From: Christiangramia forsetii KT0803
Lineage (GTDB): Bacteria > Bacteroidota > Bacteroidia > Flavobacteriales > Flavobacteriaceae
Assembly: GCF_000060345.1 (NCBI RefSeq)
Contig: NC_008571.1
Location: forward strand, 3,042,501 to 3,106,500
Direction: 5' to 3'
Length of the DNA: 64,000 nucleotides
Shown: positions 20,636-31,151 of the stretch, piece by piece
Layout: each line of letters opens with the position of its first letter
Numbering within the stretch: position 1 is the first letter of the stretch
The notes under the pieces: model-generated
The model's database searches: none
What the model was told of the DNA's origin: nothing
What the model saw: the letters and a program-made list of their open reading frames with translations, nothing else
Translations under genes and position numbers: made by a program

Positions 20636-23131
20636 ATGATCAAAAAACAGAGCCTAAGGCTTCTGCTTTTAGCCCTCTCCCTAACGGTTTCAGGCTGCGC
20701 AGTTTTTCAGCCTCAGAAAAAATCTAAAACTGAAACTGCTGCAAAAGATGATTCCAAAAAAGATGAAAATGGAATCAAACCTTACAATAAAGTCATCACC
20801 AAGGACGCTAAGACCGATAAAGGTCTTTTCAGTGTTCACAAGGTAGACAGCAAATATTTTTACGAAATTCCGGATAGTCTTTTCAATCGCGAAATGTTAA
20901 CGGTTACCCGTATTGCTAAAACCGCCAGTGGAATAGGTTTTGGTGGTGGAAAGCAAAATACACAGGTACATCGCTGGCAAAAGAAAGGTGATAAAGTATT
21001 GCTTAGAGTCGTTTCCTATGAAGTTTTTGCTGCAGATTCCCTACCGGTGCATGAAGCAGTAATGAATTCAAATTTTGAACCTATCATCCAGTCTTTTGAT
21101 GTAAAGACAATTGGTAAAGATTCGGTAAGCAAAACTACGGTGATAGAAGTTACAGATCTTTACACTAAAGATGTTCAGGCATTAGGTTTACAGGATGGCG
21201 CCAGGAAGAATTATAAGATTTCCAGACTTGATGAAAGTCGATCTTATATTGATACCATTAGAAGTTATCCTGAAAATATTGAAATAAGACACGTAAAGAC
21301 TTATAACGCAGGCGAACCACCATCAAATGAAAGTACGGGTTCAATTTCTATGGAATTCAGTAATTCTATGATCCTTCTTCCAAAAGTTCCTATGGAAAGA
21401 AGGTATTTTGATGAGCGTGTAGGCTGGTTCACTACAGAACAAACCGACTATGGTTTAGAAGCACAAAAAAGTAAAACTATCGAATATCTGGATAGATGGA
21501 GACTGGAAGTGAAGGATGAGGATTTAGAAAAGTTCAAAAATGGAGAACTTGTAGAGCCTAAAGAACAAATTGTTTACTATATAGACCGTGCAACTCCAGA
21601 TAAGTGGGTTCCTTTTATAAAGCAGGGGATTGAAGACTGGCAGGTAGCCTTTGAAGAAGCAGGTTTTAAAAATGCAATTATCGCTAAGGACGCTCCAACA
21701 GTAGAGGAAGATCCAGACTGGAGTCCGGAAGATGTTAGATATTCTGTGGTTAGATACCTCGCTTCACCAATTCCAAATGCGAACGGCCCTCATGTAAGTG
21801 ATCCACGTTCCGGAGAGATCCTGGAATCAGATATCAACTGGTATCATAACGTAATGACGCTTCTTAGAAACTGGTTCTTTGTACAGACTGCAGCGATTAA
21901 CGAAGATGCTCAGGGTGTCGCTTTTAAAGATGAAGTAATGGGAAGGTTAATCCGTTTTGTTTCTTCTCACGAAGTAGGACATACACTGGGATTACCTCAT
22001 AATATGGGAAGTAGTGTGGCATATCCGGTTGAAAAACTAAGAGATGCCGAATTCACTCAGGAATTTGGTACGGCACCTTCTATTATGGACTATGCAAGAT
22101 TCAATTATATCGCTCAGCCAGAAGATGGTGATGTAGCTTTAATGCCTGAAATTGGAGTTTATGATAAATATGCAATTCAATGGGGTTATCGTCCTATTCC
22201 TGAAAAAGAAGGCAAGGAAGAAAAGGAAATTCTTGATGAATGGATCCTGGAACATGCTGGCGATGCCAAATATCGCTTCGGAAGACAACAAAGTGGGGTA
22301 ATTGACCCTAGTTCGCAAACCGAAGATCTTGGTGACGATGCCATGCTTGCCAGTGAATATGGAATAAAAAACCTAAAAAGAATTGTTCCTAAATTGATAG
22401 AATGGACGGCGGAAGATGGCAAGGATTATGATGATCTTGATGATCTTTATGGGCAGGTGTTATCTCAATACAACAGATACATGGGTCATGTTGCTGCTAA
22501 TATTGGTGGGGTGTACGAAAAATACAAGACCTACGATCAGGAAGGTGCAGTTTACACGCATGTAGATAAAGACACTCAGGAAAGAGCAATGAGCTTCTTG
22601 CAAGATCAGCTTTTTGAAACTCCGGAATGGATGATCAATCAGGAGATTTTCAATAAGATTGAATTCGACGGAAACATAGAGCGTATAAGAGGAATGCAGC
22701 AAAGAGCGCTGAATAATATTCTTGATTTCGGAAGAATGTCCAGATTGATGGAGAATGAAGAGATCAACGGAAATGAGGCTTATTCTTTACTGAATATGAT
22801 GACAGATCTCAGAAAAGGCATCTGGGATGAAGTCTATTCAGGAAAAAGAATAGATCGTTACAGAAGAAATCTTCAGAGAGCATATATTGAAAGAATGGAA
22901 TTCTTAATGAACGAAGAACAGGATGAAATTCCTGCGAGATGGAGAAACTGGGTCACCAGAAGTAATGTAAATGTTTCTCAAAGTGATATTAGACCAGTTG
23001 TAAGAGGTGAATTAAAGACCCTGGAAAGACAAGTGAAAAATTCAGTATATCGTTCCGGAGATACGTTGACCCGTTATCACCTACAAGATGTTCTAAAAAG
23101 AATAGATCTTATCCTGAATCCTATAAAATAA
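20636..23131 (+). CDS. Zinc-dependent metalloprotease lipoprotein (DUF5117/DUF4953 type)
   Basis: The 831-residue protein has a lipobox (TVSGCAVF, Cys about 21), an N-terminal DUF5117-like beta region and a catalytic domain with the extended zinc motif HEVGHTLGLPHN (first His about 445), followed by a Met-turn-like SIMDYARFNY. The whole matches the large secreted metalloproteases common in Bacteroidetes. It is probably anchored to the outer membrane and acts on extracellular or periplasmic proteins; the substrate is unknown. It is a single gene with a strong terminator. Confidence 0.88.
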   Translation: MIKKQSLRLLLLALSLTVSGCAVFQPQKKSKTETAAKDDSKKDENGIKPYNKVITKDAKTDKGLFSVHKVDSKYFYEIPDSLFNREMLTVTRIAKTASGIGFGGGKQNTQVHRWQKKGDKVLLRVVSYEVFAADSLPVHEAVMNSNFEPIIQSFDVKTIGKDSVSKTTVIEVTDLYTKDVQALGLQDGARKNYKISRLDESRSYIDTIRSYPENIEIRHVKTYNAGEPPSNESTGSISMEFSNSMILLPKVPMERRYFDERVGWFTTEQTDYGLEAQKSKTIEYLDRWRLEVKDEDLEKFKNGELVEPKEQIVYYIDRATPDKWVPFIKQGIEDWQVAFEEAGFKNAIIAKDAPTVEEDPDWSPEDVRYSVVRYLASPIPNANGPHVSDPRSGEILESDINWYHNVMTLLRNWFFVQTAAINEDAQGVAFKDEVMGRLIRFVSSHEVGHTLGLPHNMGSSVAYPVEKLRDAEFTQEFGTAPSIMDYARFNYIAQPEDGDVALMPEIGVYDKYAIQWGYRPIPEKEGKEEKEILDEWILEHAGDAKYRFGRQQSGVIDPSSQTEDLGDDAMLASEYGIKNLKRIVPKLIEWTAEDGKDYDDLDDLYGQVLSQYNRYMGHVAANIGGVYEKYKTYDQEGAVYTHVDKDTQERAMSFLQDQLFETPEWMINQEIFNKIEFDGNIERIRGMQQRALNNILDFGRMSRLMENEEINGNEAYSLLNMMTDLRKGIWDEVYSGKRIDRYRRNLQRAYIERMEFLMNEEQDEIPARWRNWVTRSNVNVSQSDIRPVVRGELKTLERQVKNSVYRSGDTLTRYHLQDVLKRIDLILNPIK

Positions 23132-23153
23132 ATTTAAAAGAATTTAATTATAT

Positions 23154-23187
23154 AAAAAGCTGTCGTTTTTTAACGACAGCTTTTTTT
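23154..23187 (+). terminator. Terminator of the metalloprotease gene
   Basis: AAAAAGCTGTCGTT pairs perfectly with AACGACAGCTTTTT around TTTT and is followed by more T. Confidence 0.92.
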
Positions 23188-23199
23188 GTTTTAACAACT

Positions 23200-23698
23200 C
23201 CTATCAACTCAGTGGTTTTGCATGATTTTAAATGAGCAATAAAAATTTATGTAAATTGATACATCAGAAAAAAGAAAAATCAGAATCCATGGCGTCCTAA
23301 ACGATTTTTGAATTTTGGTTTTGAACCTCTTTACCTATTGTTTAGGGATTGCTTTTAAGTGCAATTATAGTTTTGGAGTTTTGAAAACAGCCTACTTTTA
23401 GTCTTCGTAGTAAAACAAGAAAAACCGCAGAGGCTGGCAGCAGAGGATGGCCGAGCGCAGCGGTTGCCATCCGCACGATAAGGCTTTTTGTAGTTTTCAA
23501 GAATGCTAAAATAAGCCAAGACTTTTTTGTTTTTTTTTGGCGATGCAAAAAAGAAAAAGATGTATTTTGAATTATTTATTTCATTTAGGAGGGGATTGAT
23601 TCATAATATTAATTTCAAAACAAATCATCTTAAAACAAGACTTTTAAACCATTGATCTTTTTAAAAGTCAAAGAATAAGCAACTTAAAACATATAATC
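23200..23698. repeat. Non-coding stretch, candidate interspersed flavobacterial repeat
   Basis: About 500 bases with no credible gene. The part 23280-23580 has a very different character from nearby genes. It is GC-richer in the middle (CCGAGCGCAGCGGTTGCCATCC at about 23452-23473) and has oppositely oriented T-rich or A-rich ends. From memory, similar blocks occur between genes in other flavobacterial genomes. The 68-residue frame on the minus strand has basic, unordered content and is judged spurious. No second copy is present in this window, so repeat status is inference. Confidence 0.4.
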
Positions 23699-24082
23699 AT
23701 GAAAAATTTGATCACCGCAATTTTCCTTTTGTTCAGTATCAGCCTATTTGCCCAAGAACCCAACTCTCCCCGTTCAGAAATGTCTAATGAAGAAATGGCA
23801 ACTCTTGGAGCCAAAAGATTAACCATGCAATTAGATCTCACTGCTCAGCAGGAAGAAAAGCTCAAAACATTTTATTTGGATCAAATGGAATCCAGAAGAA
23901 AGCTCATGGAAAAATCTAAGAAAGAAAGAGATGAAATAAGACAGGATCGTATGGAGATGAACGAGGATCAAAAAGAGGAACTACGTAAAATACTTACTGA
24001 AGAACAGTTTACAAAATGGGAGCAACTTCAGGAAAAAAGACGCAAAGGAAGAAAAGCTCCTATGCGGGAAAGACAAAATTAA
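23699..24082 (+). CDS. Small secreted Spy/LTXXQ-like protein
   Basis: The 127-residue protein has a signal peptide (about 1-18, ending LFAQ). The mature helical part is rich in Glu, Lys, Arg and Met, with LDLTAQQEEKLKTF (about 51-64) and ILTEEQFTKWEQLQEKR near the C-terminus. This is the pattern of Spy/CpxP-type periplasmic chaperone-like proteins (LTXXQ motif). In Bacteroidetes such proteins often lie near sigma factor genes, but none is adjacent here. Function is inferred as periplasmic stress or chaperone-like. Confidence 0.75.
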   Translation: MKNLITAIFLLFSISLFAQEPNSPRSEMSNEEMATLGAKRLTMQLDLTAQQEEKLKTFYLDQMESRRKLMEKSKKERDEIRQDRMEMNEDQKEELRKILTEEQFTKWEQLQEKRRKGRKAPMRERQN

Positions 24083-24215
24083 GTTTTCAACTTGAGGAAT
24101 TGCAGTATTGCTTAGGCCCCGCAAAGCTGGAGTGTTCCTTATTATATATCCTGAAAATTGCTACAGAACGGCTTCAAGGCAAACCCAATATCTTTTTGGA
24201 AGGTTCGCTTTTTAG

Positions 24216-25229
24216 CTATATAATATTTACTTCAGCTTCAAGATCAATATTAAATTGATCTTTGATCTTCTTCTGGATGTTTTTGGAGAGCACCAGTAGT
24301 TCTGCTCCGGTAGCTTCTCCATAATTTACCAGCACCAATGCCTGATTTTTATGGACCCCGGCATCTCCTTTTCTATATCCCTTAAATCCTGCCTGATCTA
24401 TTAACCACCCGGCGGGGACTTTAATTTCGTTGTCAGAAATTTTGTATGAAGGGATTTCAGGAAACTTTTCTTCCAGCTCCTTAAACTGATCCTGACTAAT
24501 AATAGGATTTTTAAAAAAACTACCACTATTCCCAATTTCTTTTGGATCTGGAAGTTTAGATCTTCTTATGGCAATTACAGCATTTGAGATATCCTGAATC
24601 CCGGGTGAAGTAATGGCATTTTTTTCCAGTTCAGATCGTATAGCACCGTAATCGACGTTTAGTTGATGGTTTTCTTTTGTTAATCTAAACCTCACTGAGG
24701 TGATAATATACTGACCTTTAAGTTGGTTCTTAAAAACTGAATTTCGATATGAAAACTCACATTTTTCTAGACTAAATGTCTGCTCTTCCAAAGTTTGAAC
24801 ATTCATCGCCTTACAACTTACAAAGGAGTCTTTAAGTTCTACCCCGTAAGCGCCAATATTTTGAATAGGAGCCGTGCCAACATTTCCAGGAATAAGCGAA
24901 AGGTTTTCTAGTCCGCCATAATTTTGTTCCAACGTCCAAAGAACAAACTCATGCCAGTTTTCCCCGGCAGAGGCTTCAATGATAACCTCTTCATCTGTTT
25001 CTGAAACTATTTTTTTACCATTTAGAGCGATATGAACCACCGTTTTATGGATATCCCCGGTAAGCAACATATTACTGCCTCCTCCAAGAATAAATAGCTC
25101 TGATGCATAACTTTTGCGAAGCAGGCTCCTTAGATCATCAACATTTTCTATTGATATAAATTTATCTGCTCTAACATCAATGCCAAAGCTATTATGACCT
25201 TTAAGGGAGAAATTTCGCAAAACGCGCAT
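24216..25229 (-). CDS. murB: UDP-N-acetylenolpyruvoylglucosamine reductase
   Basis: The 337-residue flavoenzyme makes UDP-N-acetylmuramate for peptidoglycan. FAD-binding motifs FILGGGSNMLLTG and SLIPGNVGTAPIQNIGAYGVEL are present. The catalytic serine lies in GNSGSFFKNP (about 238) and the C-terminal glutamate in DLEAEVNII. The start codon overlaps the stop of the aminotransferase gene (TAATG), indicating translational coupling. It is the last gene of a two-gene unit. Confidence 0.96.
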   Translation of the reverse strand: MRVLRNFSLKGHNSFGIDVRADKFISIENVDDLRSLLRKSYASELFILGGGSNMLLTGDIHKTVVHIALNGKKIVSETDEEVIIEASAGENWHEFVLWTLEQNYGGLENLSLIPGNVGTAPIQNIGAYGVELKDSFVSCKAMNVQTLEEQTFSLEKCEFSYRNSVFKNQLKGQYIITSVRFRLTKENHQLNVDYGAIRSELEKNAITSPGIQDISNAVIAIRRSKLPDPKEIGNSGSFFKNPIISQDQFKELEEKFPEIPSYKISDNEIKVPAGWLIDQAGFKGYRKGDAGVHKNQALVLVNYGEATGAELLVLSKNIQKKIKDQFNIDLEAEVNII

Positions 25230-26425
25230 TATTTCTGAAGCTTATATTGTTTTAATGCTTTTTCAAGTATTTCAATAGCTCTTTCAAGATTCTCCTTCTT
25301 TAGAACATACGCTATTCTCACCTGATTTTTCCCGGTATTTGGTGTAGAATAAAATCCTGCTGCCGGTGCAACCATTATGGTTTCGTTATCGTCTTCAAAA
25401 TCTTCCAGAAGCCATTTGGCAAAATCATCTGCGTCTTCAATTGGTAATTCAGCAATACAATAAAAAGCTCCTTTTGGCTTAGCCACCTTCACTCCTTCTA
25501 TTTTTTCCAGGCCGTCTACCAGAAGATTTCTTCTGAAGGTATATTGTTCTATAACATCGTCAAAATAAGATTGTGGAGTATCCAACGCAGCTTCACTGGC
25601 AATTTGAGCAAAAGTAGGCGGACTTAATCTTGCCTGAGCAAATTTCATGGCTGTTGCGATCACTTCAGTATTTTTAGATACCAAACAACCAATTCTCGCT
25701 CCACACATACTATAACGCTTGGAAACTGAGTCTACCATAATAGCATTTTCTGCAAGTTCAGGGATGCTCATGATGGAGTGATGCTCTGCACCTTCATAGG
25801 CAAACTCTCGGTAAACCTCATCAGAAATTATAAACAGATCATGCTTCAAAGCAAGATCGGCCAACTGTTGTACTTCGTCTTTTGTATATAAATAGCCTGT
25901 AGGATTTCCAGGATTACATAGCACGATCGCTTTTGTCTTTTCAGAAATTAATTTTTCAAATTCTGAAATTGGAGGTAACGCGAAATTATTATCTATACTA
26001 GACTGGATAGCTCTTATTTTAACTCCTGAAGCCGTTGCAAAACCATTATAATTGGCGTAAAATGGTTCTGGTATAATCACTTCATCGCCGGGATCTGTTA
26101 TACTTCCCATAGCGAAAAGCAAGGCTTCAGATCCACCTGTTGTAATAATAATATCTTCCTTATTTACCGGAAGTGAAGATTTTTGATAATAGCCTGCCAG
26201 TTTTTCTCTATAGCTGTCAAAACCTGCAGAATGACTATAAGAAAGCACTTCAATATTATGATTTCTTACCGCATCTAAAGCAGCTTCCGGAGTTTTAATG
26301 TCCGGTTGACCAATATTTAACTGATAAATTTTTCTGCCTTTTTTTGAAGCAGCTTCAGCAAAAGGAACAAGTTTTCTTATTGGAGATTCAGGCATTTCCA
26401 GCCCTTTATTAGAGATCTTAGGCAT
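25229..26425 (-). CDS. PLP-dependent class I/II aminotransferase
   Basis: The 398-residue enzyme shows fold-type I features: NIGQPDIKTPEAA near the N-terminus, cofactor-binding TTGGSEALLFAMG (about 98), NPGNPTG (about 175), the Asp in ISDEVYREF (about 205) and the Schiff-base lysine in SVSKRYSMCGARIG (about 240). It resembles aspartate-type aminotransferases; the exact amino acid cannot be assigned. It overlaps murB by one base, so both are expressed together. Confidence 0.92.
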   Translation of the reverse strand: MPKISNKGLEMPESPIRKLVPFAEAASKKGRKIYQLNIGQPDIKTPEAALDAVRNHNIEVLSYSHSAGFDSYREKLAGYYQKSSLPVNKEDIIITTGGSEALLFAMGSITDPGDEVIIPEPFYANYNGFATASGVKIRAIQSSIDNNFALPPISEFEKLISEKTKAIVLCNPGNPTGYLYTKDEVQQLADLALKHDLFIISDEVYREFAYEGAEHHSIMSIPELAENAIMVDSVSKRYSMCGARIGCLVSKNTEVIATAMKFAQARLSPPTFAQIASEAALDTPQSYFDDVIEQYTFRRNLLVDGLEKIEGVKVAKPKGAFYCIAELPIEDADDFAKWLLEDFEDDNETIMVAPAAGFYSTPNTGKNQVRIAYVLKKENLERAIEILEKALKQYKLQK

Positions 26426-26521
26426 AGCTTATTATTTATGGGTGCAAAATTGCAAAATTAATGCATTAATCAAGAATATTCTATGGGGAATTATTCCCGG
26501 ATTTTTAATTTAAGCTCATAA

Positions 26522-26550
26522 AAAAAGCTCTCCATATTAGAGAGCTTTTT
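26522..26550 (-). terminator. Terminator of the DUF1573 gene
   Basis: AAAAAGCTCTC pairs with GAGAGCTTTTT around a 7-base loop. The arms end in A or T runs on both strands, so it can serve the minus-strand gene that stops at 26572. Confidence 0.88.
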
Positions 26551-26571
26551 CAAAACTATAAATTTATTAAT

Positions 26572-26964
26572 TTATTTAGTATCGCCAGCTTCGTCTTTTA
26601 CAAGACCTTTAATTTTTAAAGCTTTCGTTGGCTCTGCCGCATTTGAATATACCGTTACGGTTTTTCTGATTGGCCCAACTCTTTTTGTGTCATACTTCAC
26701 TTCAATTTCACCCGTTTTTCCAGGCATTATTGGTTCTTCAGGTTTCTTAGGAACCGTACATCCACAACTGGATTTAACGTCTTCAATCACTAAAGGAGCA
26801 TCTCCCGTATTAGTGAATTCGAATACTCGAACGCCATCACTGCCTTTCATTATTTCGCCATAGTCAATGGTTTCAGACTTAAATTCGATTTTCGCTGTTT
26901 TTTGAGCCTGCGCACTTGCAAGTCCTACAAAAACGAATATGGCTATTGCAATTAGTTTTTTCAT
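26572..26964 (-). CDS. DUF1573 family secreted protein
   Basis: The 130-residue protein has a signal peptide (about 1-20, ending ASAQ) and one DUF1573 Ig-like domain. Its motifs are IDYGEIMKGSDGVRVFEFTN, IEDVKSSCGCTVPKKP and PGKTGEIEVKYDTKRVGP. The CGC pair is typical of the family. Its role is unknown; such proteins are abundant in Bacteroidetes envelopes. It is transcribed divergently from valS. Confidence 0.9.
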   Translation of the reverse strand: MKKLIAIAIFVFVGLASAQAQKTAKIEFKSETIDYGEIMKGSDGVRVFEFTNTGDAPLVIEDVKSSCGCTVPKKPEEPIMPGKTGEIEVKYDTKRVGPIRKTVTVYSNAAEPTKALKIKGLVKDEAGDTK

Positions 26965-27063
26965 AATTTTAAATTTTAATCGGATTAGTAAAGATAAGCT
27001 GAAATAGTTTAATTCTCAAAATTTTAATCATTTCAGCAGCTTTCATAATCCTACATTAATAAT

Positions 27064-27071
27064 TACTTTTG
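27064..27071 (+). promoter_or_regulatory. Promoter -7 box of valS
   Basis: TACTTTTG matches TAnnTTTG. A longer valS frame beginning at TTG 27069 would start inside this box, so the ATG at 27099 is the supported start. No clear -33 TTG is seen at 19-20 bases. Confidence 0.7.
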
Positions 27072-27098
27072 CCATTATTTCAAAAATCAGACCAAGAA

Positions 27099-29729
27099 AT
27101 GGCAATTGCTTCACAATATAATGCGAAAAAAGTAGAGGATAAGTGGTATGACTACTGGATGAAGAACAATTATTTTCATTCAGAAGTTGATGATAGAGAG
27201 CCTTATACAATCGTAATTCCGCCGCCAAATGTCACAGGTGTTCTACACATGGGCCACATGTTGAACAATACCATTCAGGATGTATTGGTGCGAAGAGCAA
27301 GATTGAAGGGATTAAATGCCTGCTGGGTTCCTGGTACAGATCACGCTTCTATCGCTACGGAAGCAAAAGTAGTTGCTAAACTCAAAGCTGAAGGTATAGA
27401 TAAGAATGATCTTACCCGTGAGGAATTTTTGCAGCATGCCTGGGAATGGACCCATAAACATGGCGGAATCATTCTACAGCAGTTAAAGCACCTTGGAGCA
27501 TCTTGTGATTGGGAACGAACCAAATTCACGATGGATGATGATATGTCTGCCTCCGTGATCAAGGTTTTCGTAGATCTTTACGAAAAAGGCCTGGTGTATC
27601 GTGGTTACCGAATGGTAAATTGGGATCCACAGGCGAAAACAACACTTTCAGATGAAGAAGTGAATTATGAAGAAAGAAATGGAAAACTTTATCATTTAAA
27701 ATATAAAATAGACGGGACTGAAGATTACTTAACCATTGCCACTACCAGGCCTGAAACTATTTTAGGAGATACCGCAATTTGCATCAATCCCAATGATGAG
27801 AGATTTACACATCTAAAGGGAAAGAAAGCGATAGTTCCTATTTGTAACAGGACGATTCCAATTATCGAAGATGAGTATGTAGATATGGAATTTGGAACCG
27901 GTTGTTTAAAAGTGACTCCCGCGCATGATGAAAATGATAAAAACCTTGGAGACAAGCATGATCTTGATGTTATTGATATTTTTAATGACGATGCTACTTT
28001 AAATAATTACGGACTTCATTACGAGGGAAAAGATCGATTTGTGGTTCGTGCTGAAATTGTAGAAGAGCTTGAATTATACGGTTTTCTTGATAAAGTAGAA
28101 GATCACATAAATAAAGTAGGAACCAGTGAACGTACGGGTGCGGTTATAGAACCTAAGCTTAGCGATCAGTGGTTTTTGAAAATGAAGGAAATGGCGCAGC
28201 CTGCAATAAAAGCGGTATTAGGGGATGATATTAATCTTGTTCCTGAAAAATTCCTGAATACCTACCGCCACTGGATGGAGAATGTTCGGGACTGGAATAT
28301 TTCCCGTCAGCTGTGGTGGGGGCATCAGATTCCCGCTTATTTCTACGGAAAAGGTAAAAATGACTTTGTAGTTGCAGAAACTTTAAATCAGGCTGTTTTA
28401 AAAGCTCGTGAGGTAACTGGAAATGCAGAATTGCAGGCTTCAGACCTTACCCAGGATAAAGATGCGCTGGATACCTGGTTTTCTTCATGGTTATGGCCAA
28501 TGAGTGTTTTCAACGGAATCCTGGAGCCTGAAAATAAAGAAATTGAATATTATTATCCTACCAATGATTTGGTTACTGCACCTGAAATTCTGTTTTTCTG
28601 GGTAGCCAGAATGATCATGGCCGGATATGAATACAGAGGAGAGCGACCTTTTAAAAATGTTTATCTAACGGGTATTGTTAGGGATAAGCAAAGACGAAAA
28701 ATGTCTAAATCCCTTGGTAATTCACCAGACCCACTTGGTTTAATAGAACAATACGGCGCAGATGGTGTGCGTGTAGGCATGTTGTTAAGTTCTCCTGCCG
28801 GGAACGATTTGATGTTTGATGAAGATCTCTGTAAGCAAGGTAGTGGCTTCACAAATAAGATCTGGAATGCCTTTCGTTTGGTAAAGGGTTGGGAAATTTC
28901 AGAAAAAATTGAGCAGCCGGAAACTGCAAAAATGGCTATTAACTGGTATACAGCCAGGTTTCAGAAAACCATTAGAGAAATAGAAGATCATTATTCTAAA
29001 TATAGGATCAGTGATGCTCTAATGTCTACTTATAAGTTGATTTGGGATGATTACTGTAGCTGGTTTCTGGAAATGGTAAAACCAGGTTATGGGGAACCAA
29101 TGGATGCTAAAACTTATAAGGCGATAATTGCTATTCTGGAAGAAAATTTGAAGATTTTGCATCCGTTTATGCCTTTTGTTACCGAAGAGATCTGGCAGGA
29201 AATTACTGAACGAACTCCAGAAGAGGCTTTGATTATTGCCAAATGGCCGGTAGAGAAAGAATTTGATGAAACTATTATCAAGGAATTTTCTCATGCAGCT
29301 GAAGTAATTGCCGGAGTAAGAAAAATTAGGAAAGACAAGAATATTTCTTTTAAGAATGAAATAGATTTCAGCGTTCTTAATAATGAAAATACTTCCAAAA
29401 CTTTTGATGGTGTAATTTCAAAAATGGGCAATATCTCTAATTTGGAATATGTAACCGGATCTGTAGATGGAGCACTTTCCTTTAGAGTACGCTCTAATGA
29501 ATATTTTATTCCTATTGCAGGCGCTATAGATGTAGAAGCGGAAAAAGAAAAAATTCAGGAGGAATTAAATTATACGGAAGGTTTCTTAAAATCTGTAGAT
29601 AAAAAGCTTTCTAATGAGCGGTTTGTAAACAATGCGCCAGAAAAAGTGGTTGCGATAGAAAAAGCTAAAAAAGCAGATGCAGAGGCTAAGATTGAAGCAT
29701 TAAAGGCAAGTTTGAAGAGCTTAAGTTAA
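27099..29729 (+). CDS. valS: Valyl-tRNA synthetase
   Basis: The 876-residue class I synthetase charges tRNA-Val and edits threonine. The HIGH-type motif is [14 protein letters not shown] (about 45-55), the editing domain follows ([12 protein letters not shown], about 205-220), and the KMSKS motif is [13 protein letters not shown] (about 530). The anticodon domain comes next, and the C-terminal 70 residues form the usual coiled coil ([15 protein letters not shown] and an Ala/Lys-rich tail). The start at 27099 ([16 protein letters not shown]) fits the promoter position and homologues. Confidence 0.97.
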   Translation: MAIASQYNAKKVEDKWYDYWMKNNYFHSEVDDREPYTIVIPPPNVTGVLHMGHMLNNTIQDVLVRRARLKGLNACWVPGTDHASIATEAKVVAKLKAEGIDKNDLTREEFLQHAWEWTHKHGGIILQQLKHLGASCDWERTKFTMDDDMSASVIKVFVDLYEKGLVYRGYRMVNWDPQAKTTLSDEEVNYEERNGKLYHLKYKIDGTEDYLTIATTRPETILGDTAICINPNDERFTHLKGKKAIVPICNRTIPIIEDEYVDMEFGTGCLKVTPAHDENDKNLGDKHDLDVIDIFNDDATLNNYGLHYEGKDRFVVRAEIVEELELYGFLDKVEDHINKVGTSERTGAVIEPKLSDQWFLKMKEMAQPAIKAVLGDDINLVPEKFLNTYRHWMENVRDWNISRQLWWGHQIPAYFYGKGKNDFVVAETLNQAVLKAREVTGNAELQASDLTQDKDALDTWFSSWLWPMSVFNGILEPENKEIEYYYPTNDLVTAPEILFFWVARMIMAGYEYRGERPFKNVYLTGIVRDKQRRKMSKSLGNSPDPLGLIEQYGADGVRVGMLLSSPAGNDLMFDEDLCKQGSGFTNKIWNAFRLVKGWEISEKIEQPETAKMAINWYTARFQKTIREIEDHYSKYRISDALMSTYKLIWDDYCSWFLEMVKPGYGEPMDAKTYKAIIAILEENLKILHPFMPFVTEEIWQEITERTPEEALIIAKWPVEKEFDETIIKEFSHAAEVIAGVRKIRKDKNISFKNEIDFSVLNNENTSKTFDGVISKMGNISNLEYVTGSVDGALSFRVRSNEYFIPIAGAIDVEAEKEKIQEELNYTEGFLKSVDKKLSNERFVNNAPEKVVAIEKAKKADAEAKIEALKASLKSLS

Positions 29730-29751
29730 TTACAACAAAATAGCATTATTA

Positions 29752-29780
29752 AAAAAAGAGGGCGATTTGCCCTCTTTTTT
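29752..29780 (+). terminator. Terminator of valS
   Basis: AAAAAAGAGGGC pairs perfectly with GCCCTCTTTTTT around GATTT. Confidence 0.93.
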
Positions 29781-29865
29781 AGTTCAATATAACAACTAAT
29801 CTCTATTCAGGAATTTTCTCTGTACGAGATTCTACGAGTTCAATATATTTCTTTTCAGCTGCTTT

Positions 29866-31089
29866 TTAATTCAGAAAAAACTTAACTATCAATCCTCCCA
29901 CAAGCCATACATAGCAAATAAGAGCAAGGTATTTCAAAGTCTTTTCCAAAACTTCACTTTTCGGCGCCATCTCTTTCATAAACATGACATCATCTCTTTT
30001 AAAGAATCCCAGGTATAAAAGAAAGCCTGAAATTGCCAGAAAAACCATATTCAGCCAGAAGGTATAATTGATCTTGAAATATTCAGTATCCTGAATTTTT
30101 ACTGAAGATGGATCTGGTAAAGCTCCAAAAAGATCAAATCCGTAATGCAGAGCCAGAGAAGCTCCGATCAACGATGTGAACAGTAGAAAGAGAATAAAAA
30201 AGCTCATTTTCCATCCATAGTACTTTGCGTTGATCCTAAGGATGGGAAAAACCACCAGATCACTAAAAATAAAGGCCATTACTCCGGCAAAGCTGACTCC
30301 TTTTCCAAATAATAAGGCTGCCAGAGGAATGTTTCCCATAGAACCTATAAAAGTTATAAATGCCGCTAATGGCCCTACGATAACATGTTCCAGTATTGTA
30401 AAAAATCCAAAATCGGTAGTTCCCTGCCCGCTATTAATAAACAAGGTTTGAAAAAAAGAATCGGGAACAAAAGCGGCAACAATTCCGGCAATGGTAAAGC
30501 CTACGGTTACGTCTTTCCAAACCATCTTCCACTCCATCCCATATTGCTGAGAAACTTTGGCCCAGTTGGTCTCAGATTTCATTTTCTTTTTCCAGGATTT
30601 ATCAGAATTTTCATCATCATCGTCTTCACTATCCAATCGCTCCCTGGCCTTTTTTATAAGTTTTTTTGGATTTATCAGCCTTATCAATAACCAGCTTATA
30701 AGAATCAGGATGATACCACCCACATATTCGCCCACTACGAATTGCCAGCCCAGGAAAATTGAGATAATAATTCCCAGTTCTATCACAAGGTTGGTAGAAG
30801 CCAGTAAGAATCCTATGGAAGAAATAAAGCTCGCTCCTTTTTTAAACAAACTTTTTGTAGATGCAAGAGCTGCAAAACTACAGGAGCTGCTTATAAATCC
30901 GAAGAACGTTCCCAGTAATAAACCTCTAGATTCTTCCTGCCCCATAGTTTCCTGCATCCTTTTTTCGGTCACAAAAACCTGGATACAGCTACTTATAATA
31001 TACCCGAGTGCAAATGCCCATAAGGCCATCCAGAAAAATCCGCTGGTTGTATATGCGGCTTCGCCCCATTTGCTTAAAAAATCATTCAT
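29866..31089 (-). CDS. Predicted permease (PF03773-like)
   Basis: The 407-residue protein has about 8-10 membrane segments and a charged, acidic cytoplasmic loop in the middle (about 150-170, rich in Asp and Glu, with ERLDSEDDDDEN). A conserved-looking FISSSCSFAALAS motif (about 63-75) and GSMGNIPLAALLFGKG in the second half fit the YraQ/ArsP permease group, whose members export arsenicals, metals or unknown solutes. It is the last gene of the copper island and follows copA after a palindromic repeat, so a metal-related role is inferred from context only. Confidence 0.7.
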   Translation of the reverse strand: MNDFLSKWGEAAYTTSGFFWMALWAFALGYIISSCIQVFVTEKRMQETMGQEESRGLLLGTFFGFISSSCSFAALASTKSLFKKGASFISSIGFLLASTNLVIELGIIISIFLGWQFVVGEYVGGIILILISWLLIRLINPKKLIKKARERLDSEDDDDENSDKSWKKKMKSETNWAKVSQQYGMEWKMVWKDVTVGFTIAGIVAAFVPDSFFQTLFINSGQGTTDFGFFTILEHVIVGPLAAFITFIGSMGNIPLAALLFGKGVSFAGVMAFIFSDLVVFPILRINAKYYGWKMSFFILFLLFTSLIGASLALHYGFDLFGALPDPSSVKIQDTEYFKINYTFWLNMVFLAISGFLLYLGFFKRDDVMFMKEMAPKSEVLEKTLKYLALICYVWLVGGLIVKFFLN

Positions 31090-31151
31090 GTCAAATAATA
31101 TTTTTGGCCGATTATTATTTCCATCAAACTGAACTTATTTCATCTGCTATA

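Noticed and set aside
23342-23548. 68-codon frame on the minus strand
   Set aside because: Basic, low-order composition over a GC-rich repeat-like block and no recognisable motif; judged a chance frame over a non-coding element.
24016-24258. 80-codon plus-strand frame after the Spy-like gene
   Set aside because: It overlaps the real gene in another frame, lacks a promoter or ribosome site and has no recognisable features.
27069-27098. Upstream TTG start for valS
   Set aside because: It overlaps the TACTTTTG promoter box, so the first codon would lie before the transcript start.
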